Origin: Bacteroides sp.
Lineage (GTDB): Bacteria > Bacteroidota > Bacteroidia > Bacteroidales > Bacteroidaceae
NCBI GenBank assembly: GCA_021201335.1
Contig: JAJQFD010000058.1
Span: forward strand, 1-64,000
Reading direction: 5' to 3'
Length of the DNA stretch: 64,000 nucleotides
In this document: positions 38,906 through 48,603 of the stretch, in pieces
Layout of the letters: each line of letters starts with the position of its first letter
Numbering within the stretch: the first letter of the stretch is position 1
Made by a program: the position numbers and the translations under genes
The notes under the pieces: generated by a model
The model's database searches: none
What the model was told of the DNA's origin: nothing
Seen by the model: the letters and a program-made list of their open reading frames with translations, nothing else

Positions 38906-40126
38906 TTAGGGAATAAGTAAGGACGAATCTCCATAACTTAAAAAACGAAAATCATGTTCCAATGCATACTTATAAATATTCTTCCAGTCTCCCTTTACAA
39001 ACGCTGATACTAGAAGCAACAAAGTACTTTGGGGCTGGTGAAAGTTTGTCACCATTGCTTTTACTATTTTATAGTCATATCCGGGCGCAATTATTATCTG
39101 CGTACTGGTGTTTAATGTTTCCATCTGATTCTTATCCAGATATTCAATAATATATTGTAAAGCTTCTAAGGAAGTGCATTTTACATCCATTTCATAAGGT
39201 TGCCACTGATATACATGAAGGTCATTTTCTTGGAGATCTGGATTACATGCCAGTTTGACTCCAACGTAATATAGGCTTTCGAGTGTACGTACAGAAGTAG
39301 TACCCACGGCTATTGCTTTTGCTCTGTGGTCAATCAACTTTTGAATAGTGTGCCGCGATACGGAAATATATTCCGTATGCATTTCATGACCGTCAATCTC
39401 TTCACTTTTTACAGGCTTGAAAGTACCTGCTCCTACATGTAAGGTTAATTCTTCGCAATCAATATTCTTATGTTTTAATGAATGAAAAACTTCAGGTGTA
39501 AAATGTAAACCTGCTGTAGGGGCGGCAACTGAGCCTTTAATTTTAGAATATACGGTTTGATAAGTTTCCTTATCGCTTTCCTGCGTTTCCCTATTCAAAT
39601 AAGGAGGAATGGGCAATTCGCCAAAAACTTCCAGTATATCTGCAAAAGTGATTTTGGAATTATTCCAGTGAAAATCTATCCGGTGACTGGTACCATAACT
39701 TTTTCCCCGTGAGATAGATAATAGAACCGTTTCATCTTTGATTTTCAATTCTTTAAGCAGCATTCCTTCTTTCCATTTCTTCAGATTTCCAATCATGCAT
39801 AACCAGGCAGTATGCTCAGTCTGCTGAAAATTTAAGGCATAATCTGCCGGTTCTATCGGCTCCAAGCAGAAAACCTCAATTATTGCACCTGTTACTTTCC
39901 GGAAATGTAGCCTGGCTTGGATTACTTTAGTATTATTAAATACCATCAAACTGTTTTCCGGTATGTATTCAGGAAGAGAATAAAACTTATCTTCCTTGAT
40001 TTTTCCTTGTTGGTAAATTAGTAATTTGGAATGATCCCTCAGCTCCAGAGGAAATTTGGCTATGTATTCTTCAGGAAGTAAATAGTTATAATTACTGATT
40101 TTTATATGTTTAGGGTTTTCTTTCAT
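38906..40126 (-). CDS. queA: tRNA preQ1(34) S-adenosylmethionine ribosyltransferase-isomerase
   Basis: A 406-residue enzyme of queuosine synthesis. Typical segments are NYLLPEEYIAKFPLELRDHSKLL at the start, LMVFNNTKVIQARLHFRK, GSVAAPTAGLHFTPEV (active site), LHVGAGTFKPV and VTNFHQPQSTLLLLVSAF. An upstream ATG at 40171 is open, but a TACTTTTG promoter box lies inside that extension, so the ATG at 40126 is the likely start. Confidence 0.9.
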   Translation of the reverse strand: MKENPKHIKISNYNYLLPEEYIAKFPLELRDHSKLLIYQQGKIKEDKFYSLPEYIPENSLMVFNNTKVIQARLHFRKVTGAIIEVFCLEPIEPADYALNFQQTEHTAWLCMIGNLKKWKEGMLLKELKIKDETVLLSISRGKSYGTSHRIDFHWNNSKITFADILEVFGELPIPPYLNRETQESDKETYQTVYSKIKGSVAAPTAGLHFTPEVFHSLKHKNIDCEELTLHVGAGTFKPVKSEEIDGHEMHTEYISVSRHTIQKLIDHRAKAIAVGTTSVRTLESLYYVGVKLACNPDLQENDLHVYQWQPYEMDVKCTSLEALQYIIEYLDKNQMETLNTSTQIIIAPGYDYKIVKAMVTNFHQPQSTLLLLVSAFVKGDWKNIYKYALEHDFRFLSYGDSSLLIP

Positions 40127-40146
40127 TTTTTTCTTCATTTGTTGGG

Positions 40147-40154
40147 CAAAAGTA
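40147..40154 (-). promoter_or_regulatory. -7 promoter box for queA
   Basis: The minus strand reads TACTTTTG, a TAnnTTTG match 21 bases upstream of the ATG at 40126. It decides the queA start against the longer frame. Confidence 0.5.
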
Positions 40155-40197
40155 GCGATATTTGTCGACATAAGACTTAATTTTATATGTGTATAAG

Positions 40198-41250
40198 ATG
40201 AAAATAGGAGATAAAGTCCGCTTTCTGAGTGAAGTAGGCGGTGGAATTGTAACTGGATTCCAGGGAAAAGATATTGTTTTGGTGCAGGATGAAGATGGTT
40301 TTGATATCCCCATGCTGGTGAAGAAAGTTGTAGTAGTAGAAACCGACGATTATAACCTGCGAACTAAAACACCTGTTTCTCAACCCAAATCACAGGAACC
40401 ACCCAAACCGGTAAAACCGGAGATTGTATCGAGGGCAATGGAAATAAGCGGAGGGGATATCTTAAATGTTATGCTTGCCTTTGTTCCTGAAAATATCAAA
40501 GAAATCAGTAATACAATTTTTGAAGCTTACCTGGTAAATGATAGTAACTACTACTTATACTATATATATGCCAGTGCGGAAGGAAAAGCCTGGAAAACTC
40601 GTTCGCATGGATTAGTGGAGCCCAATACTAAACTGTTCCTAGAAGAATTTGGTCGTGATTTGCTGAATGACCTCGAGAGGGTATCTGTACAGATTCTGGC
40701 CTTTAAAGATGCAAAAATGTTTGCTCAAAAGCCGGCCGTAAATGTAGAACTTCGGATTGATACGATTAAGTTTTATAAATTACATACATTTCAGCCATCG
40801 GATTATTTTGAAGAACCGACTTTGCTTTATGAAATAATTAAGAATGATGTTCTGGCTAAGAAGGTATATGTTTCTGCAGAAGATATTCAGGTTGCCCTGC
40901 TAAAGAAAAAAGATGAAAAACCAAAATCCCAACCGATTGTAAAGCCTCAATCCAGTCGGAAGGACCCTCGTATTGTAGAAATCGATTTGCATATTGATAA
41001 TTTGCTAGATGATACTACCGGAATGGATAATAGTGATATATTGAAGTATCAACTGGATAAATTTCGGGAAGTAATGGATGAATACAAGCAAAAGCGGGAG
41101 CAGAAAATTGTTTTCATTCATGGTAAGGGAGAAGGGATATTGCGAAAAGCACTTATTGACGAATTGAAACACAAATACCCTTCTGCAAAATATCAGGATG
41201 CTTCTTTTCAGGAGTATGGGTTTGGGGCAACTATGGTAACAATTAAATAA
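40198..41250 (+). CDS. DUF2027 and Smr domain protein
   Basis: A 350-residue protein. The N-terminus MKIGDKVRFLSEVGGGIVTG, with QGKDIVLVQDEDGFDIP, is a small beta-barrel (DUF2027-type), the middle (about 85-240) is a beta-rich domain, and the C-terminal 90 residues form a Smr domain: EIDLHIDNLL, then QKIVFIHGKGEGILRKAL. Smr domains bind or nick structured DNA/RNA; the HGKGEG loop is intact. The start is at the ATG 40198; a GTG 9 bases upstream is less likely. Divergent from queA. Confidence 0.85.
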   Translation: MKIGDKVRFLSEVGGGIVTGFQGKDIVLVQDEDGFDIPMLVKKVVVVETDDYNLRTKTPVSQPKSQEPPKPVKPEIVSRAMEISGGDILNVMLAFVPENIKEISNTIFEAYLVNDSNYYLYYIYASAEGKAWKTRSHGLVEPNTKLFLEEFGRDLLNDLERVSVQILAFKDAKMFAQKPAVNVELRIDTIKFYKLHTFQPSDYFEEPTLLYEIIKNDVLAKKVYVSAEDIQVALLKKKDEKPKSQPIVKPQSSRKDPRIVEIDLHIDNLLDDTTGMDNSDILKYQLDKFREVMDEYKQKREQKIVFIHGKGEGILRKALIDELKHKYPSAKYQDASFQEYGFGATMVTIK

Positions 41251-41251
41251 A

Positions 41252-41283
41252 AAAGGTGCTTATGGATTTCTATAAGCACCTTT
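41252..41283. terminator. Bidirectional terminator
   Basis: AAAGGTGCTTAT (41252-41263) and ATAAGCACCTTT (41272-41283) form a perfect 12-bp stem with an 8-base loop between two convergent genes. On the minus strand it is followed by a strong T-tract, so it mainly serves the 41322-41675 gene, and it also ends the Smr gene transcript. Confidence 0.85.
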
Positions 41284-41321
41284 CCCAATGAAATTATTTT
41301 GCAATTGAACCATGACTCTTT

Positions 41322-41675
41322 TTATTTAAGCTCAATGCCTCTATTTTTTAAAGTCACGTTCATTAATCCTACATATTTGGCATATTGTTCTTTGGTTAAT
41401 GTCTGTTTCATTAACTTCAGGTTACCATAAATTGCATTATGAAGTTTTTCTTCCTGGTTCTTTTTTGAACGGGTAGCTTTGCTCATCTGTTCGGTAAAAA
41501 ACTCTGTGATATTTCTTACCTCCTCCGTCTGAGAACCGTCTAATCCCAGATAATTACCTAATTTAGTTACATTAATACTTGTATCCCATTTAACCAATGT
41601 AGGTTGATTTCCGGCTGCAAATGAACTAATACCCATACATAACACTGCTGATACAGCTAATACTATACGTTTCAT
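41322..41675 (-). CDS. Small secreted helical protein, CpxP/Spy-like in outline
   Basis: A 117-residue protein with a signal peptide (residues 1-21, ISSFAAG). The mature part is all-helical, with LGLDGSQTEEVRNITEFFTEQM, and MKQTLTKEQYAKYVGLMNVTL; the pattern 'L...Q...V' and 'LTKEQYAKY' resembles the LTxxQ repeat of periplasmic Spy/CpxP chaperone-like proteins, although the family is not certain. The 5' leader of about 90 bases carries two adjacent hairpins. Confidence 0.7.
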   Translation of the reverse strand: MKRIVLAVSAVLCMGISSFAAGNQPTLVKWDTSINVTKLGNYLGLDGSQTEEVRNITEFFTEQMSKATRSKKNQEEKLHNAIYGNLKLMKQTLTKEQYAKYVGLMNVTLKNRGIELK

Positions 41676-41719
41676 ACTAATTACTTTTAAATTGTTATCC
41701 TAAAAAATTGAAACTAATA

Positions 41720-41748
41720 CCTGTTGAAAACAGGACTAAGCGCTTAGT
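41720..41748 (-). promoter_or_regulatory. Two adjacent hairpins in the 5' leader
   Basis: CCTGTT-gaa-AACAGG (41720-41734) is immediately followed by the perfect 14-base palindrome ACTAAGCGCTTAGT (41735-41748). They lie between the promoter box (41765-41772) and the start codon (41675) of the small secreted protein gene. They may be an RNA-structure control element or a dimer-binding operator. Confidence 0.5.
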
Positions 41749-41764
41749 TTATCTTTTCCTTCTG

Positions 41765-41772
41765 CAAAGATA
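41765..41772 (-). promoter_or_regulatory. -7 promoter box for the small secreted protein gene
   Basis: The minus strand reads TATCTTTG, a TAnnTTTG match, about 90 bases upstream of the ATG at 41675. Confidence 0.5.
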
Positions 41773-41807
41773 GAAATATGTTTTATAACATAAAAATACG
41801 CGCAAAG

Positions 41808-41833
41808 AAAAACATGTTTTTTAGCATGTTTTT
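41808..41833 (-). terminator. Terminator of the FecR/TonB locus
   Basis: AAAAACATG (41808-41816) pairs with CATGTTTTT (41825-41833). On the minus strand the stem ends in a T run, and it lies about 100 bases after the last gene of the locus (stop at 41936). A second short GC stem (around 41835-41850) stands just before it. Confidence 0.55.
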
Positions 41834-41935
41834 CGCCTTAATTGGGGCGTTTTTCCGTAAAATGTAACAGGAATGTAATATGTGCACGTTAACGGTAAGC
41901 TTGAAAGAGATAAAATGCAATTATTCCATGATATT

Positions 41936-42706
41936 TTAATCAGCGGACAATAGTAGGTGTAATTCCTGGCTAATTTCTTCAACAATTTGTTTGGTTGCCA
42001 TTGAAAGACCTTCAGCCATTGTCTGCAGAGATGTATCATTCATTTGGAAGTTGTCTTCCGGATTCCGATAGAGGGTAGCTTGTTCCCGTTTAATGGAATA
42101 AATCTTATTGTGGAGTATTTTTTTATTTTTGGAAAGTTGAACTTGGATTTTTAATTCTGTAATAGCTGGGCGGGTTTTATTATTGGTGAAACTAAGGAGT
42201 TCTTCTTCCATATCCTCACCAAACCATGGGATAGCAGACTCCTGTAATTTGACTTTAGTAGTGGTTTGATTTTGTAGAATCGCAACATTCAGGATGAAAG
42301 CAGAATCGGGGGCATTTCCGGATTCGTTATTATAAAGATTAAAGCAAGTACTTCGGTTACATTCCGCCAGAAAGGCTTCGGCCAGAAATTCCCTGTAATT
42401 TTGAGTAAGGGAAGCTTCTCCTAAAGTAATTTCAAATGTTTGGGCTGAGAAATTGTATAATATCAACGGAATGAAAATGGTACTTTTCTTTTTAACAGTT
42501 GTATAGTAATTCAGATTGGAATATTTGATGAAATTAAGATATACATCATGAATAGCTTCTCCTTGATATTCAGGAGAAGTTAATTCATAAAATAAATCTG
42601 TACGTAGTGTTTGTATATCTTTCTGTATTGCTTTACTGCTTGTACATGAGTTTAATAGAATGATAAATGAAATAAATAAGAGCCATATTTTACAGCTATT
42701 AGTCAT
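41936..42706 (-). CDS. Lipoprotein of unknown function in the TonB receptor locus
   Basis: A 256-residue protein with lipoprotein signal IILLNSC (Cys-21). The mature region has IFIPLILYNFSAQTFEITLGEASL, then YREFLAEAFLAECNRS, and a C-terminal helix with MATKQIVEEISQEL; the pattern resembles periplasmic/outer-membrane proteins of the 'LPS-assembly-like' beta-helix type, but I cannot name a family. It overlaps the end of the DUF4249 gene by 8 bases, so the two are translationally coupled. Confidence 0.7.
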   Translation of the reverse strand: MTNSCKIWLLFISFIILLNSCTSSKAIQKDIQTLRTDLFYELTSPEYQGEAIHDVYLNFIKYSNLNYYTTVKKKSTIFIPLILYNFSAQTFEITLGEASLTQNYREFLAEAFLAECNRSTCFNLYNNESGNAPDSAFILNVAILQNQTTTKVKLQESAIPWFGEDMEEELLSFTNNKTRPAITELKIQVQLSKNKKILHNKIYSIKREQATLYRNPEDNFQMNDTSLQTMAEGLSMATKQIVEEISQELHLLLSAD

Positions 42707-43728
42707 AATACTCTATTTTTTTGTTTTTAATTATCTCAAAGATTTGACTATCTTCTGAGCTGATACCAACAAATCCGTTTCCTCCATTTACATTGCTGGG
42801 AATTCTTACAGGATCGCTAAGATATTCCTCAAGTATATCAGAGTCAATTAGATTTAATGTGCTAAGGTAATAATATTCTGCTTCAGTAATACTGAGAAGA
42901 CGTACTGCAATATCAATATTTAAATATTCCGGGATAAAATCCAGGTTATAGTAATTGTTTGTTAACGAAGCTTGTATATTTAAAGTATATTCTTTATCCT
43001 GAAACCAGCTATCATCGAAAACACCGTATTTATTTAAAACTTGTTCTATTAATTCTGAGTCCAGCTCTTCAGAGGTAAGGGGATGACCATCTGTAAGGGC
43101 AATATCATCCCAAGGCCAGAAATTATAATTTTTATTGAGCATATTTTTTTCTTCACCAAAATAAGAAGTCCCTTTCACTGCTTCACGTTGTTCAATTACA
43201 ATGCGATAATAGTTTTTTTCATTTGGCGGGTCTTTAAACAATACTTTAATACGTAACTGTTTAAATGGATTATAATAGGGGCGAGGAGGCTTCTCTAGAT
43301 TTATCGTATCTACTTGTAGAATTGACACAGGATGAGGCACGGTTTCTTCTATCCAAGCGTGATGTTTCCCATCGATAGTTCGGGCATCAATGCGGACTAT
43401 ATCTCCAGGTTGGAAGCGGCTGTTTATCAAAAAAAGAAAGATACTTAGTGGAAATTACTTCTGTATCTTCTGCTAATGGATAAAGAGTTTCTTTTAAATC
43501 TCCATTCACACGAACTTCTACAGTTGCCTCTTCTACCTTGATTGCCTCATGAACACCTGTATAGCTTAAATGAAGAAGGTTTTCAAGACTGTCTATATAT
43601 ATGAATGCATTCATCGTTAATTTGGGCATTTTGTCTTTTTCATGATAAGACAGTTCGTTTTCACAAGAAGAAAATAATAAAACGAAGCTTATTTTAAACA
43701 AAATAAAATAGAATAAATTCTTTTTCAT
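42699..43728 (-). pseudogene. DUF4249 lipoprotein, frameshifted
   Basis: Two frames, 43728-43387 and 43430-42699, encode one DUF4249 protein of about 342 residues: lipoprotein signal LLFSSC (Cys-22), then KLTMNAFIYIDSLENLLHLSYTG, EVRVNGDL, and in the second frame QPGDIVRIDARTIDGKHHAWIEE, EDSQIFEIIK. They join at the A7 run (43429-43435 on plus) if one base is removed (KYLSFLINSRFQPGD). DUF4249 proteins are exported partners of STN-type TonB receptors. The gene follows the receptor by 4 bases. Confidence 0.78.
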
Positions 43729-43732
43729 GTTT

Positions 43733-46464
43733 TTAAAATTTATATGTGTAGCTAACAGAAGGTATACAAGGCAATATCGTTAATTTCTTAAGCACGGGTT
43801 GAAGTGTATATTGGGGAGATTCCGTAGAAGAACCATTCTCAATGAAAACTGATCTATAAGATTTATGAATGAAAGTTGGATTCATAGCATTATACACATT
43901 GTATATACTAACATTCCAGGTACCCATACCTCGTTTTGTTTTCTTGTGAAAATTGATGCCGAAATTTAGGCGGTGGCTGGCGGGTAAACGGTAATTGTTA
44001 CGAGTTTCAATGTAATCTTGTTCTAAAATGGAAAATCCTCTGGAAGAAAAAAACGGGGTACTACTATTTGCCCAATTTCCATTTATTGTACTCGAATATC
44101 CATTTCCCGGATAATATTCATAAGGCCGAATTATATTCGTTTTTTCCTGAGCAATGGTCGTTGTCCCGCCTGTTGCAAATTGCCAGGAAGCCCCAATATC
44201 TATTTTATCATTAAATTTATGATTTACGATAAGGTTTATCTGATGCTTTCTGTCATATTTAAAAGGAAATCTTTTTCCGTTGTTGATTCCTCCTTTGGTA
44301 AATATCCGGTCACTTTTGGCTAGTGTATAAGAAATCCATCCAGTGGTTTTACCAAGCGTGCGTTGTGCCATAAATTCAATCCCAAAAGATCGCCCTTTGC
44401 CCATTTCCACTTTATTTTCCCAACTTGACGAACTGCCGATATATCGGGTAGCGTCTTTATATTCCAGGATGTTTCTCATATTTTTATAATAACCTTCCAC
44501 GGAAAATTCCCAAGCTTTCAATCCTGTGTAATAAGTACCTAACGAATATTGATGAGACTGCATCGGCTTAATGGTTTTAGTAACCGGAACCCATAAATCA
44601 GTGGGCATGGAGATTGGGGCAGAAGTTAGAAGATTAATATACTGGCTCATTTGTGAATAAGCTCCTTTAAATACAATATTTTTATTGAATTGATAACGGA
44701 TCGAGAATCGGGGTTGCAAAGAAAAATATGTTTTTCCTTGTACACTGAAAGCTGATAGATGAACTCCAATATTGGTTCTTAATTGAGAGGAAAGATCGAA
44801 ATTATCTTCTCCATAAAAGCTGAATTCATGGGCATGAATCCTATTGTTTGAAATAGAATTGTAGATGCTGTCTTCTTGATATTCACCTTCTGTAGAAGAA
44901 ATCTTAGTTGTCATTATCTCTGGCCGGAATCTATGATGTGTATAGTTTCCCCCAAACTTGATATGGTGTCGGGGGGTAGGAGTATAGTCAAAATCAATCT
45001 GTGCGGATAAATCCTGAATACCGGAATTGTAATTTGCATTGTAAGATTGTTTAATATGCTTATATTCCATAGCTGATTTGCTGTCAATCTCCATCTTATA
45101 CTGATTATAAGCAATGGTAGTATTACTGAAAATCTTGTTGCTAAGGATATTATTCCAGCGAAGTGCAAGAATCGTATTTCCCCAATCCAGATTTATGTTG
45201 TCTTCCGTATAGGTATCGGTCCACTCATCTTTAAATTTAGTATCCAGATGGTCTTTTCCATGATAAAAGCTTAAGAACAGCCGGTTTTTATCGGAAAATT
45301 TATGATTAACTTTTGCATTAATATCATAGAAGTAGTAACCCACTTTTTCATCATCATCCATAAAAGGTTTAGTAACTAGGTCGAGATAAGAACGGCGGAG
45401 GGAGATAGTAAACGAGGTGCGATCTTTTTGGATAGGGCCTTCCAGATTCAGTTTGGTGGCAAGTAATCCCAAAGTTACTGAGCCCTGATAAGTATTCATA
45501 GCTCCATCATTGGTACGCACATCGATTACCGAAGAAAGACGTCCACCAAAACGAGCCGGAAAAGAACCTTTAAATAAAGTAACTTTTTTAATCGCTTCGG
45601 GAGTGAAAATAGAAAAGAAGCCAAGCACATGGTCTACATTATATATCGGTATACCATCCAACAAAATAAGATTTTGATCGGGGCTTCCTCCCCGTACATA
45701 TAGTCCTGCAGATCCTTCTACTCCAGCTTGCACACCGGGCATTAGTTGAATGGTCTTCATGGCATCTGCTTCGCCTAGTATCACAGGAGTGTTTTTAATT
45801 TGAGTAATAGGTATGTCTAAAGCACCTGTATGGGTAGCTGTAATACCAGTTTCTGTTCTGTCGGAAATAACTATTACTTCTTCCAGCATATTGTCTGTAG
45901 CCAAACGTATATTTAATAAGGTATCCTTCAACAACATAAGTTTATGTAATTGGGTGGTATAACCCAAATAGGAAAAAACATTTCGACTTCTCCTTCCGGT
46001 AGAGTAATCGTATAAAAACCATAAGCGTTGGTTGTTGTTCCTCTATTTTTCATCCTTTCAATGATATTGGCGCCAATCAATGTCTCTTTGGATGTATTAT
46101 CAGTGACGTATCCGCTGATGGTAAATTTTCGAATAGAAGAGTTTATTTTTTTTTGCAGAAGGATATGTTTTCCCGATATTATAAAGTGTACGGGTTCATG
46201 AATAAAAGCTTCGGCAAGCACTTCTTCTATCGTTTTGAGTTGAGCAATGATTGAAATCTTTTGGCTGATTTTTATATCCTCGCTAAAAATGAAAGAAAAA
46301 TCGCTCATCGCTTCAATTTTCTTTATAAATTCTTCAAGGGAAGCATCTTTCATTTCAAAGCTTAACTTTTTATTTTCCTTTTGGGCAAACAGCGGGGTTT
46401 GGGCTAAAATAACCTGAAATGTAAGAATAACCCAAAAGGCCCCTTTATAAGAAGATACATTCAT
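43733..46464 (-). pseudogene. STN-type TonB-dependent receptor, frameshifted
   Basis: One receptor of about 910 residues is split at an A6 run (45973-45978 on plus); adding one base gives EVEMFFSYLGYTTQL. In order: signal peptide (AQTPLFAQ), STN domain (FEMKDASLEEFIKKIE...ISIIAQLKTIEEVLAEAF), CarboxypepD_reg-like domain (TISGYVTDNTSKETLIGANI), plug (GEADAMKTIQLMPGVQ, GLYVRGGSPDQNLILLDGIP) and a 22-strand-type barrel ending YTYKF. The STN domain implies signalling to an anti-sigma factor, here the FecR upstream. The start is set at 46464 for the signal peptide. Ligand unknown. Confidence 0.85.
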
Positions 46465-46499
46465 ATATGTTGTAATTAGATTGGAAAAAAATAAGTTAT

Positions 46500-47300
46500 T
46501 TATTGAATAATTGGCCATTCTTTGGAAAATGCTTCCCGCTTCAGGTTTTCAATTTCTAATTCATCTTGTTCATTAATAAATGCATGGAAAGAAACAACAG
46601 CACTATTACCCAAACCTTCCGGATAATGTGATGGCATTCTTGTTTTTGAACTTTCTAGAGTGGTAGAGTATGTTTTATGATCCGTCTCGACAACCAGATT
46701 GATGCTTTTATAATAATTGGTAGGAAAAACTATGGCTTTATACGAAGTTGGGTCACTACCGTCTTTTAAAGGTTTGATTTTTTGATAACGTATTTGCCCG
46801 ATAAATACATTGGCATTTTGCGGGATATTGGTTACATTAAAATTCAACAATGCATTTTCGTGATACAATGTTATATTTTGCAGATTTGGATTAATCATAC
46901 CGGAATATTCAGCTTTTAGCATATCGCAGGCCATGAACTTTTCATACGTACTTTGATTCTCGAAATTGGGTGGAAGAGTTGATTCACTCCGGGTTTTGCC
47001 ATAATCAGGTGGAAAGAGTAACAACTGCATCTTTCCGGTTCCGGTTGAATGGGGAAATACAAAAGGTTTGGAACTGTCATATGGTTTTGCATATAACGTA
47101 CTTCCATCAACAGTAAACTGATATCTTTTATCTCCGGCATATAGTTTCCAGTTAGTGCGGGAGGATAGATCGAAATTAATGGTTGCTTCTATTGTTTCAA
47201 GAATGGTTCCACTATCCGGTATCGGACTACTCCTATCACACGAAGATAAATAAAAAGAGAAGATACTGATGAGTATATAAGATACTATATTGAATTTCAT
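46500..47300 (-). CDS. Fimbrillin-like lipoprotein
   Basis: A 266-residue protein with lipoprotein signal FYLSSC (Cys-21). The mature part resembles the fimbrillin/Mfa-like fold: HENALLNFNVTNIPQNANVFIGQI, then YKAIVFPTNYYKSINLVVETDHKTYSTTL and a C-terminal VVSFHAFINEQDELEIENL strand. It sits between fecR and the TonB receptor, where I would not expect a fimbrial protein, so it may serve as a surface accessory or ligand-binding part of the receptor system. Family assignment is tentative. Confidence 0.65.
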   Translation of the reverse strand: MKFNIVSYILISIFSFYLSSCDRSSPIPDSGTILETIEATINFDLSSRTNWKLYAGDKRYQFTVDGSTLYAKPYDSSKPFVFPHSTGTGKMQLLLFPPDYGKTRSESTLPPNFENQSTYEKFMACDMLKAEYSGMINPNLQNITLYHENALLNFNVTNIPQNANVFIGQIRYQKIKPLKDGSDPTSYKAIVFPTNYYKSINLVVETDHKTYSTTLESSKTRMPSHYPEGLGNSAVVSFHAFINEQDELEIENLKREAFSKEWPIIQ

Positions 47301-47313
47301 GGCTTTGATTTTG

Positions 47314-48183
47314 TTATTTTGTTTGTATGTTTATCGTTTCATTATTACGGATATAATTAAAATTACCCACAGACTGTAAGAGGGAAAGAATTTCATCCAA
47401 GCTTTCATTATTTGTAAACCGAGCAGTCATTCTGAATGATTCTAATTTAGATGACAAGATTTTAATTTCTACACCAAATGCGTTGGATAATTCCTGGGCA
47501 ATTTCTTTTAATGGAAGATTGCTGAAAATGTAAGAACCATTTTTCCATGCTATTTCATCAGCCATGTTTACCGCCTGTTCTTTGCTCAATAACCCCGTTC
47601 CTTTCTGAAAAACCGCACTTTCATTGGGCTGGAGCAATAGCGATTCATTTATATTCGTATGTTTTACAGAAACTGATCCTTCAAATAAAGTTGTTTTTAT
47701 CTGATTGTCTTTCGGATAAGCATCTAGGTTAAATTGCGTGCCTAGCACTGTTACCAGAATATCACCGGCTTGTACGGTAAAGGGATGTTCCACATCTGTT
47801 GTGACACTGAAGTACGCTTCACCCTCTAGTTGTACGTCACGACTTTTTTTTCTGAATCTTTCAGGGTACGACAAAGTTGAATACCGATTTAGCATAACCT
47901 CGCTTCCGTCTGGCAATAAAATTGTCTTAGTTTCGGCTAGGGTGGAAATAGAGAGAGTTTTAACAGGTGTGAAGAAATTGAATGCCCCCCAGCTAACTAT
48001 TATTAATAACGCAATGGCTGCCGCAGATGAAATCATATATAAACGTTTGCGGTTTCGCCTGGCCTTTATTCTTGTATTCAATAATATCCGGCTGGCTGAA
48101 GCACTATATATCCCTTTAGGAGATCGGGTAGATTCCGCCAGTTTCTCCAGAGTTTTATCAAGTTGTTCTTCGGTATATTTCAT
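47314..48183 (-). CDS. FecR family anti-sigma factor
   Basis: A 289-residue inner-membrane protein: cytoplasmic N-terminus (1-43), one membrane helix (about 45-66), FecR domain (PDGSEVMLNRYSTLSYPERF, then VQLEGEAYFSVTTDVEHPFTVQAGDILVTVLGTQFNLDAY) and a C-terminal DUF4974 region (FSNLPLKEIAQELSNAFGVEI). It should restrain an ECF sigma factor and respond to the STN domain of the receptor. No sigma factor gene is present upstream (48184-48603), which is unusual. Confidence 0.9.
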   Translation of the reverse strand: MKYTEEQLDKTLEKLAESTRSPKGIYSASASRILLNTRIKARRNRKRLYMISSAAAIALLIIVSWGAFNFFTPVKTLSISTLAETKTILLPDGSEVMLNRYSTLSYPERFRKKSRDVQLEGEAYFSVTTDVEHPFTVQAGDILVTVLGTQFNLDAYPKDNQIKTTLFEGSVSVKHTNINESLLLQPNESAVFQKGTGLLSKEQAVNMADEIAWKNGSYIFSNLPLKEIAQELSNAFGVEIKILSSKLESFRMTARFTNNESLDEILSLLQSVGNFNYIRNNETINIQTK

Positions 48184-48527
48184 TGTTTAAATATGGTTAT
48201 AATTTCCGGATTGTCTTCAATATAAAAAGAGTTTTCCTTTTTACTTTGGTTATAAAGACAGAAAAACAATGGTTTTTTCCCTATAGCAATTCCTGAAATA
48301 GTGTTAATTCTTGAGGCGAACTTCCTATAGAAGTAAATAACGGCCTTTCGTATCGACTAAAAGATTCGATTGCGTGGTAACAAATTAAAGCTTCAAGACG
48401 GTAAACTTCCAAACTAATCCAATCGAATTAATTATTGATAAGTAGATAATTATTCGTTTATTAAATGGTCACCGGTAATTTAGGTAATAAATGTACTAAG
48501 TTTATGCGATGAAATAAACTACAAAAA
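48184..48527. other. Intergenic region upstream of fecR
   Basis: About 340 bases with no gene between fecR and the hybrid kinase's terminator. An ECF sigma factor gene would be expected here but none is visible in any frame. No repeat was seen. Confidence 0.5.
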
Positions 48528-48569
48528 AAGATCACTGACTCTCTGTTAAAAAGAGAACTCAGTGATCTT
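48528..48569 (-). terminator. Intrinsic terminator of the hybrid kinase gene
   Basis: AAGATCACTGA (48528-48538) pairs exactly with TCAGTGATCTT (48559-48569), with an inner TCTCT/AGAGA stem. On the minus strand a run of seven T follows. It lies 35 bases after the kinase stop. Confidence 0.88.
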
Positions 48570-48603
48570 CACCCTTCATGATTATATATAGTTCACGTAC
48601 CCC

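Noticed and set aside
39000..39150. Plus-strand ORFs opposite queA and similar antisense frames opposite other genes
   Set aside because: They are antisense shadows of well-recognised genes and lack signals of their own.
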